Shown here: piece by piece, positions 1 to 7,214 of the stretch
Layout of the letters: each line of letters starts with the position of its first letter
Position numbering within the stretch: position 1 is the stretch's first letter
Assembly: GCA_045127535.1 (NCBI GenBank)
Contig: JBGVQN010000037.1
Coordinates: forward strand, 1-23,131
Length of the DNA stretch: 23,131 nt
Direction: 5' to 3'
Origin: UBA2942 sp045127535
GTDB taxonomy: Bacteria > Bacillota > Clostridia > Lachnospirales > Lachnospiraceae
The notes under the pieces: model-generated
Told to the model about the DNA's origin: nothing
The model's input: only the letters and a program-made list of their open reading frames with translations
Database searches by the model: none
Position numbers and translations under genes: made by a program

Positions 1-61
1 GTTTTACAGCCTGTGCCTTAAATTCGTTATCATAAGATTTTTGTGTACGTTTTGTTGACAT
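1..61 (-). CDS. IS3-family transposase OrfA, N-terminal fragment
   Basis: Reading leftward from an ATG at 61-59 gives MSTKRTQKSYDNEFKAQAVK and then runs off the window. This is the characteristic start of the small helix-turn-helix protein (OrfA) of IS3-family elements, which binds the element ends and is made as a frameshift fusion with OrfB. An AAGGAG ribosome binding site lies at 71-76 on the minus strand, 9 bases before the start, so this is the real 5' end. Only 20 codons are visible, so intactness cannot be judged. Confidence 0.75.
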   Translation of the reverse strand, partial: MSTKRTQKSYDNEFKAQAVK

Positions 62-141
62 AATAATTCACTCCTTATTCTCTATTGATTATATATCAAA
101 ATCCTTGAGAATAGGGTGTCAACTTTTATGGTACAACATCA
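1..141 (-). mobile_element. End of an IS3-family insertion sequence (partial)
   Basis: The first 60 bases encode, on the minus strand, the N-terminus of an IS3-type OrfA. The stretch between that gene and about base 138-141 looks like the element's terminal region: on the minus strand it contains ACCATAAAAGTTGACACC, which resembles ends of IS3-family elements as I recall them. IS3 ends normally start with TG, and TG occurs on the minus strand at about 138 and 141, so the exact boundary is uncertain. The rest of the element lies outside the window, so the second end and any target duplication cannot be checked. Confidence 0.65.
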
Positions 142-200
142 CACTTTACTTGACAAACTCACTTGACAGAGACATTCCCGATCATCATAGATTTATCAAC

Positions 201-229
201 TTGCTATTTACCGCAGTAGATGGTAAAAT
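201..229 (+). promoter_or_regulatory. Promoter of the first AAA-ATPase/nuclease gene
   Basis: The -35 box TTGCTA (201-206) and the -10 box TAAAAT (224-229) are separated by 17 bases, the sigma-A optimum. The same two boxes with the same spacing occur upstream of the second paralogue (2288-2316), while the spacer sequence has diverged. That conservation supports function. Confidence 0.7.
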
Positions 230-253
230 CAAAGTATAACAGGTGGGTTGTAG

Positions 254-286
254 CCTCATGTTTGAGGGATAACTCCAGAAAGGAGT
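254..286 (+). promoter_or_regulatory. Leader hairpins, one containing the ribosome binding site
   Basis: CCTCA (254-258) can pair with TGAGG (263-267). ACTCC (272-276) can pair with GGAGT (282-286) across the loop AGAAA. The second hairpin buries the ribosome binding site GGAG (282-285), 10 bases before the start at 296. The site-containing hairpin recurs in the second copy at 2346-2360; the first hairpin does not. The stems are only five pairs, so a translational effect is an inference. Confidence 0.4.
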
Positions 287-295
287 CTGAAAAGC

Positions 296-1885
296 ATGGG
301 AAGATTTGTGAACCCCGATAATAGTGCGTTTCAGGTTGCTCTGAACTCCAGAATATATGTGGATAAAACTGGTTTGATCGAGTACACAAATAGTGTTCTT
401 GATACAACAAACGCTTATATTTGCAATAGCCGACCGCGCCGATTTGGAAAATCTTATGCAGCTAATATGCTGGCCGCGTATTATAGCAAAGGCGCGAATG
501 CTGAGCAGATGTTCTCTGGATTGAAGATAGGCAAGGACGCTGACTTCAAGAAACACCTCAATAAGTATGATGTGATCCACATTGACATCCAGTGGTTTTT
601 GGCAAACTGTGATGATGCGGATAAAGTGGTACCGTTTATAACCAAAAGTGTTCTGGACGAACTTAGGGATATTTATCCAGAGGTGTTACCGCAGGAGGTT
701 GTGACCCTTCCGGACGCACTTTCACGAGTAAAGGAGCGTACTGGACAGAAATTTGTTGTTATCATAGATGAATGGGATGTCATTATCCGAGATGGAGCAA
801 TTACGGAGACTATTCAAGATGAATATCTTAATTTTTTAATGGGAATGTTCAAAGGTGTCGAGCCGACAAAGTACATTCAGTTGGCATACCTTACGGGAAT
901 TCTGCCGATTAAGAAGGAAAAGGCTCAGTCGGCAGTGAACAACCTTGATGAGTTTACAATGCTACAAGCAGATGAACTGGCTCCATACATCGGTTTTACC
1001 GAAGATGAAGTAAAAGAACTCTGCGAAAAATATAATAGAGATTTTGATAAAGTAAAGAAGTGGTACGATGGTTATTTGCTTAATGGATATCAGGTGTACA
1101 ATCCTAAAGCAGTTGTGAGTATCATGACAAAGGGAAGGTTCAGAAGCTACTGGTCTGAAACTGGCTCGTATGAGGTTGTGGTACCTCTTATCTGTATGAA
1201 TTATGACGGGCTGAAGAATGCAATCATCGAGATGCTTTCTGGCTCGGAGGTTAAAGTTGATACAGCGACTTTCAAAAATGACCCTGCAAAGATACAGAAT
1301 CGTGATGATGTGATCACTTACCTAATTCACCTGGGCTATTTGGGATACAATGAAGATAACGAGACAGCATTTGTTCCAAATGAGGAAATCAGGCAGGAAT
1401 TGATTACGGCGGTTAGAAGCAGTAATTGGGATGAATTGATTGCATTCCAGCAGGAGTCAAGGAATCTTCTGATGGCAACCCTGTCAATGAACGAAAAACA
1501 GGTCGCAACTGAAATTGACAGGATTCATTCAGAATATGCTTCGACCATCCAGTATAATGATGAGAACTCTTTGAGCAGCACGATTACCATTGCTTATCTG
1601 GGAGCAATGCAGTATTATTTCAAACCCGTGAGAGAATTGCCAACTGGTCTTGGGTTTGCTGATTTTGTGTTTATTCCAAAACCGGAATATAAGAGCACTT
1701 ATCCGGCACTGGTGGTGGAACTGAAGTGGAATAAAGACACCGAAACTGCCTTGCAGCAGATTAAGAATAAAAGATATCCAGAGTCGATTCTGAATTACAC
1801 TGGCGATATTCTTCTGGTTGGAATTAATTATGATAAAAGCAGCAAGAAACATCAGTGTTTGATTGAAAAGTACGAGAAAGACTAA
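296..1885 (+). CDS. AAA-ATPase-like / PD-(D/E)XK nuclease protein, copy 1
   Basis: This is a 529-residue protein of the family pairing an N-terminal AAA-ATPase-like domain (PF09820 type) with a C-terminal PD-(D/E)XK nuclease-like domain (PF08011/DUF1703 type). Such proteins are common and often multicopy in gut Clostridia and Bacteroidetes; their cellular role is not established. The P-loop-like motif RPRRFGKS is at residues 46-53 and the Walker B VVIIDEWD at 154-161. The nuclease end shows YNDENSL (420-426), an Asp at 456 (GFADFVF) and the E-x-K pair E475/K477 in VVELKW. The length is full for the family and all key motifs are present, so it looks intact. The start follows a GGAG site and matches the conserved start of the paralogue. 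An IS end lies just upstream and a diverged paralogue just downstream, which points to an accessory locus. A role in defence or DNA processing would be a guess. Confidence 0.88.
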   Translation: MGRFVNPDNSAFQVALNSRIYVDKTGLIEYTNSVLDTTNAYICNSRPRRFGKSYAANMLAAYYSKGANAEQMFSGLKIGKDADFKKHLNKYDVIHIDIQWFLANCDDADKVVPFITKSVLDELRDIYPEVLPQEVVTLPDALSRVKERTGQKFVVIIDEWDVIIRDGAITETIQDEYLNFLMGMFKGVEPTKYIQLAYLTGILPIKKEKAQSAVNNLDEFTMLQADELAPYIGFTEDEVKELCEKYNRDFDKVKKWYDGYLLNGYQVYNPKAVVSIMTKGRFRSYWSETGSYEVVVPLICMNYDGLKNAIIEMLSGSEVKVDTATFKNDPAKIQNRDDVITYLIHLGYLGYNEDNETAFVPNEEIRQELITAVRSSNWDELIAFQQESRNLLMATLSMNEKQVATEIDRIHSEYASTIQYNDENSLSSTITIAYLGAMQYYFKPVRELPTGLGFADFVFIPKPEYKSTYPALVVELKWNKDTETALQQIKNKRYPESILNYTGDILLVGINYDKSSKKHQCLIEKYEKD

Positions 1886-1892
1886 CACACAT

Positions 1893-1942
1893 GCCCATGT
1901 GCAAACTATGTCATCTGACACGGTGTGCAGGTGGGTTTTTTT
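1893..1942 (+). terminator. Terminator after copy 1
   Basis: CCCA then TGCA (from 1894) can pair with TGCA then TGGG (ending at 1935), with an inner hairpin TGTCA/TGACA between them. The structure is followed directly by seven T (1936-1942). The stem is interrupted, so efficiency is uncertain, but the T tract and the position 8 bases after the stop fit a Rho-independent terminator. Confidence 0.6.
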
Positions 1943-2041
1943 GTTGTGTTTCTACCTTGTTATTAAGTACATCTTTTTACTGCAAGTTCAGGCTTGGGCT
2001 CCGGGTGAAGGGCGTGTGGCCGAACAGGAAAAACGGCCAAA

Positions 2042-2083
2042 CAAAAAACTACCAATGCTACCGACAATACGGTGCTTGGTAGT
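2042..2083 (-). terminator. Minus-strand terminator next to the transposase remnant
   Basis: On the minus strand ACTACCAA (2083-2076) pairs with TTGGTAGT (2055-2048), with an inner ACCG/CGGT stem, and is followed by a run of six T (the last overlapping the stem). It lies downstream of the minus-strand transposase remnant and is probably that dead gene's terminator. A further TGGCCG/CGGCCA inverted repeat lies just beyond it, at about 2017-2040. Confidence 0.55.
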
Positions 2084-2087
2084 TTCA

Positions 2088-2268
2088 GTCTTTATGGTCA
2101 GGTATGAAGCGGATATAATGGATTGCGGCGACAGCACTCCTGCAATGCATCCTCAAATAATGTCAGATGCTTACTTTTTGCCACTATAAGACGATTGGTA
2201 AATTCTGTTCCGTTGTCCGTCTGTACTTCACGTATAGGAAAGGGAGCTTTCATGGTTAACAAATCCTA
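2088..2268 (-). pseudogene. DDE (rve-type) transposase remnant
   Basis: The minus strand from 2253 to 2098 reads as 51 codons beginning MKAPFPIREVQTDNGTEF, followed by TNRLIVAKSKHLTLFEDALQ. QTDNGTEF around a catalytic Asp is typical of the integrase-core transposases of the IS481/IS3 type. Upstream, DLLTMK continues the frame from 2268 behind an in-frame stop. Downstream the frame shifts: a neighbouring frame gives IHYIRFIP, matching the place where the family has an IRxxTPRHNG-like segment, and then similarity ends. Most of the N-terminus and the C-terminal catalytic Glu region are missing, so this is a dead fragment. It abuts the start of the second duplicated unit at about 2281, which may mark an insertion or recombination point. 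Confidence 0.75.
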
Positions 2269-2287
2269 TCCTAACAGGTGTATCGGC

Positions 2288-2316
2288 TTGCTATTTGCCC
2301 TATTAGATGGTAAAAT
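2288..2316 (+). promoter_or_regulatory. Promoter of the second AAA-ATPase/nuclease gene
   Basis: TTGCTA (2288-2293) and TAAAAT (2311-2316) with a 17-base spacer are the same boxes and spacing as the promoter of copy 1 at 201-229. The second copy therefore carries its own promoter rather than relying on read-through past the terminator at 1893-1942. Confidence 0.7.
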
Positions 2317-2345
2317 CAAATACAATAGGTGAGTTGTATCAAGCA

Positions 2346-2360
2346 GCTCCAGAAAGGAGT
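2346..2360 (+). promoter_or_regulatory. Ribosome binding site hairpin of copy 2
   Basis: GCTCC pairs with GGAGT (one G-T pair) across the loop AGAAA, enclosing the ribosome binding site GGAG at 2356-2359. Loop and stem match the hairpin before copy 1. The site fixes the start at 2370. An in-frame upstream ATG at 2307 lies within the promoter and has no such site. Confidence 0.4.
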
Positions 2361-2369
2361 CTGAGACGC

Positions 2370-3872
2370 ATGGGGAGATTTGTAAATCCTGATAATAGTG
2401 CATTTCAGGTAGCTCTGAATTCTAAGATATATGTTGACAAAACAGGCTTGCTCAAATATACAAACAGTGTCCTTGACACCACAGATGCTTATATCTGTAA
2501 CAGCCGTCCACGCAGATTCGGAAAATCGTATGCAGCGAATATGCTCACTGCATACTACAGTAAGGGTGCTGAATCCGAGCGGATGTTTTCAAAATTTGAA
2601 ATTAGTAAAAGTGCGGATTTCAAGAAACATCTAAATCAATATGACGTGATTCACATTGATATCCAATGGTTTCTGGTAAATTGCAGCGATGCGGATAATG
2701 TGGTGGCGTTTATTACAAAAAGTGTTCTGGACGAGTTGCGTGAGATTTATCCAGGTGCTTTGCCACCAGAGGTGTCCTATTTGCCGGATGCTCTTTCCAG
2801 GGTCAGGGAGAAAACAGGACAGAAATTCATTGTTATCATTGACGAATGGGATGTCCTTATCCGTGATGCAGCCACAAATCAAAAGGCGCAGGATGAGTAT
2901 ATCAACTTCCTGAGAGGAATGTTTAAAGGAACGGAGCCGACAAAGTATATCCAACTTGCATATCTTACAGGCATTCTTCCAATTAAAAAGGAAAAGACAC
3001 AGTCCGCATTGAACAACTTTGATGAGTTTACGATGCTGAGTGCAAGCAAATTGGCACCGTACATCGGTTTTACCGAGGATGAGGTGCTTAAACTTGCTGA
3101 AGAATACCATCAGGACTTCGACAAAGTAAAGCGGTGGTATGATGGGTATCAGCTGAAGGATTATCAGGTCTATAATCCCAGAGCAGTTGTCAGTGTAATG
3201 CTGAAGGGCGAATTCAAGAGCTACTGGTCTGAAACTGCATCGTATGAAGCTATCGTACCGCTGATCAACATGAACTATGACGGTCTGAAAACTGCCATTA
3301 TTGAGATGCTCTCTGGCGCATCAGTCAAAGTGAATACTGCGACATTTAAGAATGACACGGTAAACATCCAAAGCAAAAATGATGTGCTGACCTATATGAT
3401 TCATCTGGGATATCTTGGCTTTGATCAGGTAAAGAAAATGGCTTTTGTTCCCAATGAGGAAATACGACAGGAGTTGATGACTGCCGTTGAAAGCAAGCCT
3501 TGGAATGAGATGCTGATCTTCCAGCAGGAATCGGAAAATCTGCTGAATGCTACGTTGGACAGGGACGGTGCAGCAGTTGCCTATTTGAGCGCGATGCAGT
3601 ACTACTTTAAACCGATTCGCGAACTGCCGACAGGTCGTGGATTTGCGGATTTTGTGTTTGTGCCAAAGCCGGAATACAAAGCCGATTATCCGGCACTGGT
3701 TGTAGAGTTAAAGTGGAATCAGAACGCACAGACGGCAATGCAACAAATCAAGGATAAAAAGTATCCTGCTTCAATTTTGAGTTACACGGGAGATATCTTG
3801 CTCGTGGCAATCAACTATGATAAGGACAGCAAGGAACACCAGTGCTTGATTGAAACGTATCAGAAAGAATAA
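2370..3872 (+). CDS. AAA-ATPase-like / PD-(D/E)XK nuclease protein, copy 2 (in-frame deletion)
   Basis: This is a 500-residue paralogue of the gene at 296-1885, very similar along its whole length. The ATPase part keeps RPRRFGKS (46-53) and VIIDEWD. The C-terminal nuclease part keeps GFADFVF and the E-x-K of VVELKW (about 446-448). It lacks exactly 29 residues present in copy 1 (copy 1 residues 405-433), a segment that includes YNDENSL; the junction is at about 3580. That stretch is, to my knowledge, among the better conserved parts of the nuclease domain, so the second protein may have a damaged nuclease while remaining a full-length readable ATPase. It has its own promoter. No clear terminator follows; after the stop there is only a short GGCC/GGCC repeat without a T tract. 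Confidence 0.85.
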   Translation: MGRFVNPDNSAFQVALNSKIYVDKTGLLKYTNSVLDTTDAYICNSRPRRFGKSYAANMLTAYYSKGAESERMFSKFEISKSADFKKHLNQYDVIHIDIQWFLVNCSDADNVVAFITKSVLDELREIYPGALPPEVSYLPDALSRVREKTGQKFIVIIDEWDVLIRDAATNQKAQDEYINFLRGMFKGTEPTKYIQLAYLTGILPIKKEKTQSALNNFDEFTMLSASKLAPYIGFTEDEVLKLAEEYHQDFDKVKRWYDGYQLKDYQVYNPRAVVSVMLKGEFKSYWSETASYEAIVPLINMNYDGLKTAIIEMLSGASVKVNTATFKNDTVNIQSKNDVLTYMIHLGYLGFDQVKKMAFVPNEEIRQELMTAVESKPWNEMLIFQQESENLLNATLDRDGAAVAYLSAMQYYFKPIRELPTGRGFADFVFVPKPEYKADYPALVVELKWNQNAQTAMQQIKDKKYPASILSYTGDILLVAINYDKDSKEHQCLIETYQKE

Positions 3873-3992
3873 CATACCGGCCCGCTGGCCCACTGTGTAG
3901 AATCCAAATATACAAAGTTAAATTAGGAAAAAAATCCGGCTGATCAATATTTGATTTTAAATTGAGAGGAAACTCAAATCTCATATTTGTAA

Positions 3993-4001
3993 TGATACTA
4001 T
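3993..4001 (+). promoter_or_regulatory. Candidate extended -10 promoter of trxB
   Basis: TGATACTAT (3993-4001) is a good extended -10 element (TG-n-TACTAT) 27 bases before the trxB start. No convincing -35 box lies 17 bases upstream. An inverted repeat TTGAG/CTCAA (3962-3977) sits just upstream and could be a regulator site. The call is tentative. Confidence 0.35.
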
Positions 4002-4028
4002 AGAAACCCACAGGAAAGGAGCTTCCAA

Positions 4029-4937
4029 ATGTACGACGTATTGATTATCGGCAGCGGCCCTGCCGGCCTCTCTGCTGCAGTATATGCCAGCCGCGCCATG
4101 TTAAAGGTGGCAGTGGTAGAAAAAGAAGCAGTCAGCGGAGGTCAGATTGCCTATACAGAGCAGGTGGATAATTATCTGGGGATGAATGGAGTCACCGGTT
4201 TTGAAATGGCTATGAAATTCCGGGCCCATGCAGAGGCGTTTCAGGTTCCCTTTCTGGAAGGCTGTGTGCAGGAGATCGTACAGGCAGATGAGGGCTTCCA
4301 GGTGATTTTAGAGGATGGTACGGTGATAGAATCCAGGACGGTGATCGCTGCTACCGGTGCAGGACACAGACACCTTGGCATCCCTGGAGAAGCAGCATTT
4401 ACCGGCAGAGGGGTGTCTTATTGCGCTACCTGTGACGGGGCTTTCTTCCGGAAAAAGGAAGTGGCGGTCATAGGAGGCGGAGATGTGGCCTTGTCTGATG
4501 CCCTGTATCTTGCCAAAATGTGTAAAAGGGTATATCTGATTCACCGCAGAGCAGAGCTGCGGGGAGCAAAGAAACTCCAGGAGCAGGTGAAAAATACAGA
4601 AAATATTGTGTTTCTTCCATATTATGAGGCTGTGGAGATTCAGGGAACGGCAGGAGTAGAAAAAATTACACTCCGTAACAATCAGACAGGAGAAGAAAAA
4701 ACACTTTCTGCATCAGGTGTATTTGTTGCAGTTGGTATGAAACCGGCAACCGGGTATCTGAAAGGGTTGGCAGACATGGATACTGCTGGGTATGTACTGG
4801 CAGGAGAAGACTGTACTACAAATGTGCCTGGACTCTTTGCAGCAGGGGACTTAAGAAGCAAGGCCGTAAGACAGGTCATTACTGCAGCGGCAGATGGTGC
4901 TGTGGCGGTAAAAGCAGCAGAAGCGTATCTGTATTAG
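4029..4937 (+). CDS. trxB: Thioredoxin reductase (NADPH, FAD)
   Basis: This 302-residue flavoprotein is predicted to pass electrons from NADPH through FAD to thioredoxin in the cytoplasm. The FAD-binding GSGPAG is at residues 8-13, the redox-active pair C132-A-T-C135 lies in YCATCDG, the NADPH-binding GGGDVA is at 149-154, HRRAELR at 172-178 carries the basic residues that favour NADPH over NADH, and the closing FAD motif AAGD with RQVITAAADG is near the C-terminus. Length and domain order are those of low-molecular-weight TrxB. A GGAAAGGAG site precedes the start. No thioredoxin gene is adjacent, so its partner is encoded elsewhere. It is followed by a strong bidirectional terminator shared with the converging regulator gene. 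Confidence 0.93.
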   Translation: MYDVLIIGSGPAGLSAAVYASRAMLKVAVVEKEAVSGGQIAYTEQVDNYLGMNGVTGFEMAMKFRAHAEAFQVPFLEGCVQEIVQADEGFQVILEDGTVIESRTVIAATGAGHRHLGIPGEAAFTGRGVSYCATCDGAFFRKKEVAVIGGGDVALSDALYLAKMCKRVYLIHRRAELRGAKKLQEQVKNTENIVFLPYYEAVEIQGTAGVEKITLRNNQTGEEKTLSASGVFVAVGMKPATGYLKGLADMDTAGYVLAGEDCTTNVPGLFAAGDLRSKAVRQVITAAADGAVAVKAAEAYLY

Positions 4938-5013
4938 ATGCATTTGGAGGTTTTCCATAAAAATACCGCAAATGTGATTCAGAGCAGTGCTGTGGTTTAG
5001 AAGGAAATATAAT

Positions 5014-5065
5014 AAGGCAGAAAGCTGCAGAAGGAATGAAAAATCCTGCTGCAGCTTTCTGCCTT
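5014..5065. terminator. Strong bidirectional terminator between trxB and the DtxR-like gene
   Basis: GGCAGAAAGCTGCAG (5016-5030) pairs perfectly with CTGCAGCTTTCTGCC (5049-5063). Two further A-T pairs extend it, and TTTAT follows on the plus strand. The loop is 18 bases. The minus strand also ends in a T-rich tract, so the hairpin can serve both facing genes. Confidence 0.85.
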
Positions 5066-5225
5066 TATATGCATGTCAACGGAAAGTTCCGGGAGCGTAG
5101 TTTCTCTTGTTTTGCAATAGCCGGTGCCTGGTCAGATTGCGAAAGGGTGATGATGGGGTTGCTGTATGCCTATAAATCGTCATAGGGTATATGTATCAGT
5201 GCACCGTTTACATAAGGCATGGATG

Positions 5226-5615
5226 TTACATATTGCCATGCTCCTGTAAATAACGTTTCAGAGCGTCAAAACTCTCCTTACTGATCACATGCTCAATTTT
5301 GCAGGCATCAGAAGTGGCAGTGGCTTCTGTAACGCCCATCTTGATAAGGCAGGAAGAAATGATCTGGTGCCGTTCATAAATCATTTCTGCTACGGCTTTC
5401 CCACTGTCGGTCAGGTAAATAAAACCTGCATCTGTAACAGTAATATGACCACTTTCCCGCAGATGCTTCATTGCTACGCTGACACTGGGTTTTTTGAAAT
5501 TCAGCTCATTGGCAATGTCCACAGAACGGACCACTGGGAGCTTTTTGCTCAGCATAAGAATGGTTTCCAGGTAATTTTCTGATGATTCTGTAATGGTGTC
5601 TAAATTTGCATTCAT
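5226..5615 (-). CDS. DtxR/MntR-family metal-dependent transcriptional regulator
   Basis: This 129-residue protein has an N-terminal winged helix-turn-helix (about 10-70; recognition region KKPSVSVAMKHL) and the metal-binding and dimerisation helices of the iron/manganese repressor family. By alignment from memory to Bacillus MntR and to DtxR, metal ligands fall at N14 (MntR Asp8 position), E17, H83, C105 (MntR Glu99, DtxR Cys102), E108 and H109. The Cys in CKIEHVIS is DtxR-like rather than MntR-like, so the cognate metal (iron or manganese) is open. There is no C-terminal SH3 domain, as in short MntR-type members. The start has a GGGGAGGA site 7 bases upstream. No metal transporter gene is adjacent to hint at its targets. 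Confidence 0.85.
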   Translation of the reverse strand: MNANLDTITESSENYLETILMLSKKLPVVRSVDIANELNFKKPSVSVAMKHLRESGHITVTDAGFIYLTDSGKAVAEMIYERHQIISSCLIKMGVTEATATSDACKIEHVISKESFDALKRYLQEHGNM

Positions 5616-5649
5616 AAATAGATCCTCCCCTGCATCGGTATTAACTGGT

Positions 5650-5677
5650 GCAGCCTTCCAAAAAAGGAAGGCACTGC
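5650..5677. promoter_or_regulatory. Hairpin in the leader region of the DtxR-like gene
   Basis: GCCTTCC (5653-5659) pairs with GGAAGGC (5666-5672) across a six-A loop (six T on the minus strand), with a further GCA/TGC extension. It lies 35-60 bases upstream of the regulator's start. It could be a transcript hairpin or an operator. There is no T tract after it on either strand, so a terminator is unlikely. Confidence 0.35.
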
Positions 5678-5835
5678 AAATAGAATAGACTAATACAAGT
5701 TAATATAACACAAAATTTGGAAGGTTTCAAACAAAAAGTGAATGCTTTTTGCAGTTATTTAGGGGACAGAAGACCAGCAGGGTTTCTGTGCTGGAAAGTT
5801 GACAAAGTGACTAAAATATAAGAATAATATTTCCT

Positions 5836-5863
5836 TTGCTATTTTTCTATTTTATGATATAAT
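5836..5863 (+). promoter_or_regulatory. Promoter of the TPR protein gene
   Basis: The consensus -10 box TATAAT (5858-5863) is preceded by TG at 5855-5856 (extended -10), and a TTGCTA -35 box (5836-5841) lies 16 bases upstream. A TTGACA at 5799-5804 lies further upstream without a good -10 partner. Confidence 0.65.
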
Positions 5864-5919
5864 AAAAAAATCCAGAGAAAAGAAGAAACATACGAAAATA
5901 AAGCAACAGGAGAATGGAA

Positions 5920-6996
5920 ATGTACGAAAAGGAATTAAGTGAGATCCGCAAGAAAATAGCCGAGGCTTTGAATATGAAAAGAGAGCAGCTGCCCCAGGCC
6001 ATTGAGTTGTTAGATGAACAAAAGGAAACGCTGGCAAAGCTTGTGTCAGAGGATGCTCCGGAATATCATAGTGTGATGGTGACATTAGAAGAAAGCCAGG
6101 GAGACATATATCAGCGCAGCAAGCAGCTGAAAAATGCAGCAGAGTGCTATAACCGTATGGAAAAGCATGCAGAAGTACTGTATCAGAAGGACCATATTCA
6201 GTACAGTTTTCTGAAAGCAGCAGCACTGTATAAGCAGGCTGCGTGTTTTCGGATCAGCATTAACTGTGTGATCATGACTCCTGTACCAAGAGTACTTAAG
6301 GAGCAGGAACAGAAGGTATATCAGCTGGCTATGCGCATCTATAAGGAAGCCTGTAAGATTCTTTTGGGTAAGGCACAGTTGGGAGCTGCTTCCCATAAAG
6401 AAATGATGTCTAACTGTCTGATGGATATGGCTGTTATGCATGGAGTAGTGGGGAATTACAAAGATGCTCTGGAATGTGCCAGAAATGCAGTAAATATGGA
6501 TAAAGATTTATATGATGCTGCAGATGATAAGAATCATAGTATGCGGGTAGCCATGCATATGAATACACTGGCTCTGATCTATAACCTGATGAAAAATGTG
6601 GATATGGCTATGGAGACTCTGGAAGATGCAATCTATGCGTTGAGTGAGCATGAGCAGGATGACCCCGTTCAATTTGGCATTACCATTGGCCGTTTTCAGA
6701 TGAATCTGGCCAACTGTTATCAGCTCAGCCGTACAGAGCAGAAGCAGGCAGAACCTACTTACCTGAATGCCCTTGCCAATATTCAGGCTGTAAATGACAA
6801 GACCGGAGGACGGTTTGTATTGGATCTGATCTCTGCATTCCAGGCAGTGGGACGCTATTATCTGGTGAAAGACAACCGAAAAGAAGCAGAGTCTTATTTG
6901 AACAACGGAATTTTGCTGGCAGATGAAGCCTTTGCCAGAAACGGACAGCAGCTGTTCCATCAGCTGGCAGAGCAGATGAGAGGGCTGGTAAATTAA
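5920..6996 (+). CDS. Tetratricopeptide-repeat protein of unknown function
   Basis: This 358-residue, mostly helical protein appears cytoplasmic: no signal peptide or membrane segment is visible. TPR-like helix pairs recur, for example around YKDALECARNAVNMDKDLYD, then MNTLALIYNLMKNVDMAMET, FQMNLANCYQLSRTEQKQAE and ISAFQAVGRYYLVKDNRKEA. TPR arrays bind other proteins, but no partner or effector domain can be seen, so no function is assigned. An ATG six bases earlier (5914) sits one base from the AGGAG site (5908-5912), which instead gives normal spacing to the ATG at 5920; I therefore chose 5920. It is transcribed alone, between its own promoter and a terminator at 7034-7077. Confidence 0.8.
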   Translation: MYEKELSEIRKKIAEALNMKREQLPQAIELLDEQKETLAKLVSEDAPEYHSVMVTLEESQGDIYQRSKQLKNAAECYNRMEKHAEVLYQKDHIQYSFLKAAALYKQAACFRISINCVIMTPVPRVLKEQEQKVYQLAMRIYKEACKILLGKAQLGAASHKEMMSNCLMDMAVMHGVVGNYKDALECARNAVNMDKDLYDAADDKNHSMRVAMHMNTLALIYNLMKNVDMAMETLEDAIYALSEHEQDDPVQFGITIGRFQMNLANCYQLSRTEQKQAEPTYLNALANIQAVNDKTGGRFVLDLISAFQAVGRYYLVKDNRKEAESYLNNGILLADEAFARNGQQLFHQLAEQMRGLVN

Positions 6997-7033
6997 GCTT
7001 GAGCCAATAGAGTAATTGCACAAAAATGAGTCG

Positions 7034-7077
7034 AAAAACCTGGAGATTTTGAGAAAAAGGCAGAATCTTCAGGTTTT
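7034..7077 (+). terminator. Terminator after the TPR gene
   Basis: AAAACCTG (from 7035) pairs with CAGGTTTT (ending at 7076), and AGATT pairs with AATCT inside. The right arm itself ends in four T. A longer T tract is missing, so the strength is uncertain. Confidence 0.55.
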
Positions 7078-7079
7078 GC

Positions 7080-7107
7080 TTGATTATTTTGTAAAAAAGT
7101 GTATGTT
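7080..7107 (+). promoter_or_regulatory. Weak candidate promoter for aspartate kinase
   Basis: TTGATT (7080-7085) and TATGTT (7102-7107) have a 16-base spacer. The boxes match consensus only partly. The leader that would follow is about 100 bases, too short for a lysine riboswitch. Confidence 0.3.
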
Positions 7108-7214
7108 AATAAGGGGTTGTTTCATCATCCCCCTAAATGTATTTTGCCTGTCAACAGAGCTGCCTGAAATGGAGCTATAAAAATTACAGGCCAAGGAAAG
7201 GTATGGAGAGCAGT

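Larger units (their letters stand above)
194..3872 (+). repeat. Tandem duplication of a promoter-plus-gene unit
   Basis: Unit 1 runs from about 194 to 1885 and unit 2 from about 2281 to 3872. Similarity starts upstream of the promoter (TATC then CTTGCTATTT in both), covers the -35 and -10 boxes, the ribosome binding site hairpin and the whole gene, and stops just after the stop codon. The copies are clearly diverged at synonymous sites, so the duplication is not recent. The sequence between them (about 1886-2280) is not duplicated; it contains a terminator and a transposase remnant. Confidence 0.85.

Noticed and set aside
1891..2082. Small cysteine-rich open frame after the first ATPase/nuclease gene
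   Set aside because: It runs through a terminator, lacks a ribosome site and overlaps the minus-strand transposase remnant region.
5082..5217. Minus-strand reading MPYVNGALIHIPYDDL, then an in-frame TAG, then a further 34 codons, downstream of the DtxR-like gene
   Set aside because: There is no ribosome site and no recognisable similarity. The amber stop is most simply a real stop, so readthrough is not supported.
7078..7214. Lysine riboswitch in the aspartate kinase leader
   Set aside because: The leader is only about 100 bases and none of the lysine riboswitch helices or conserved bases were seen.
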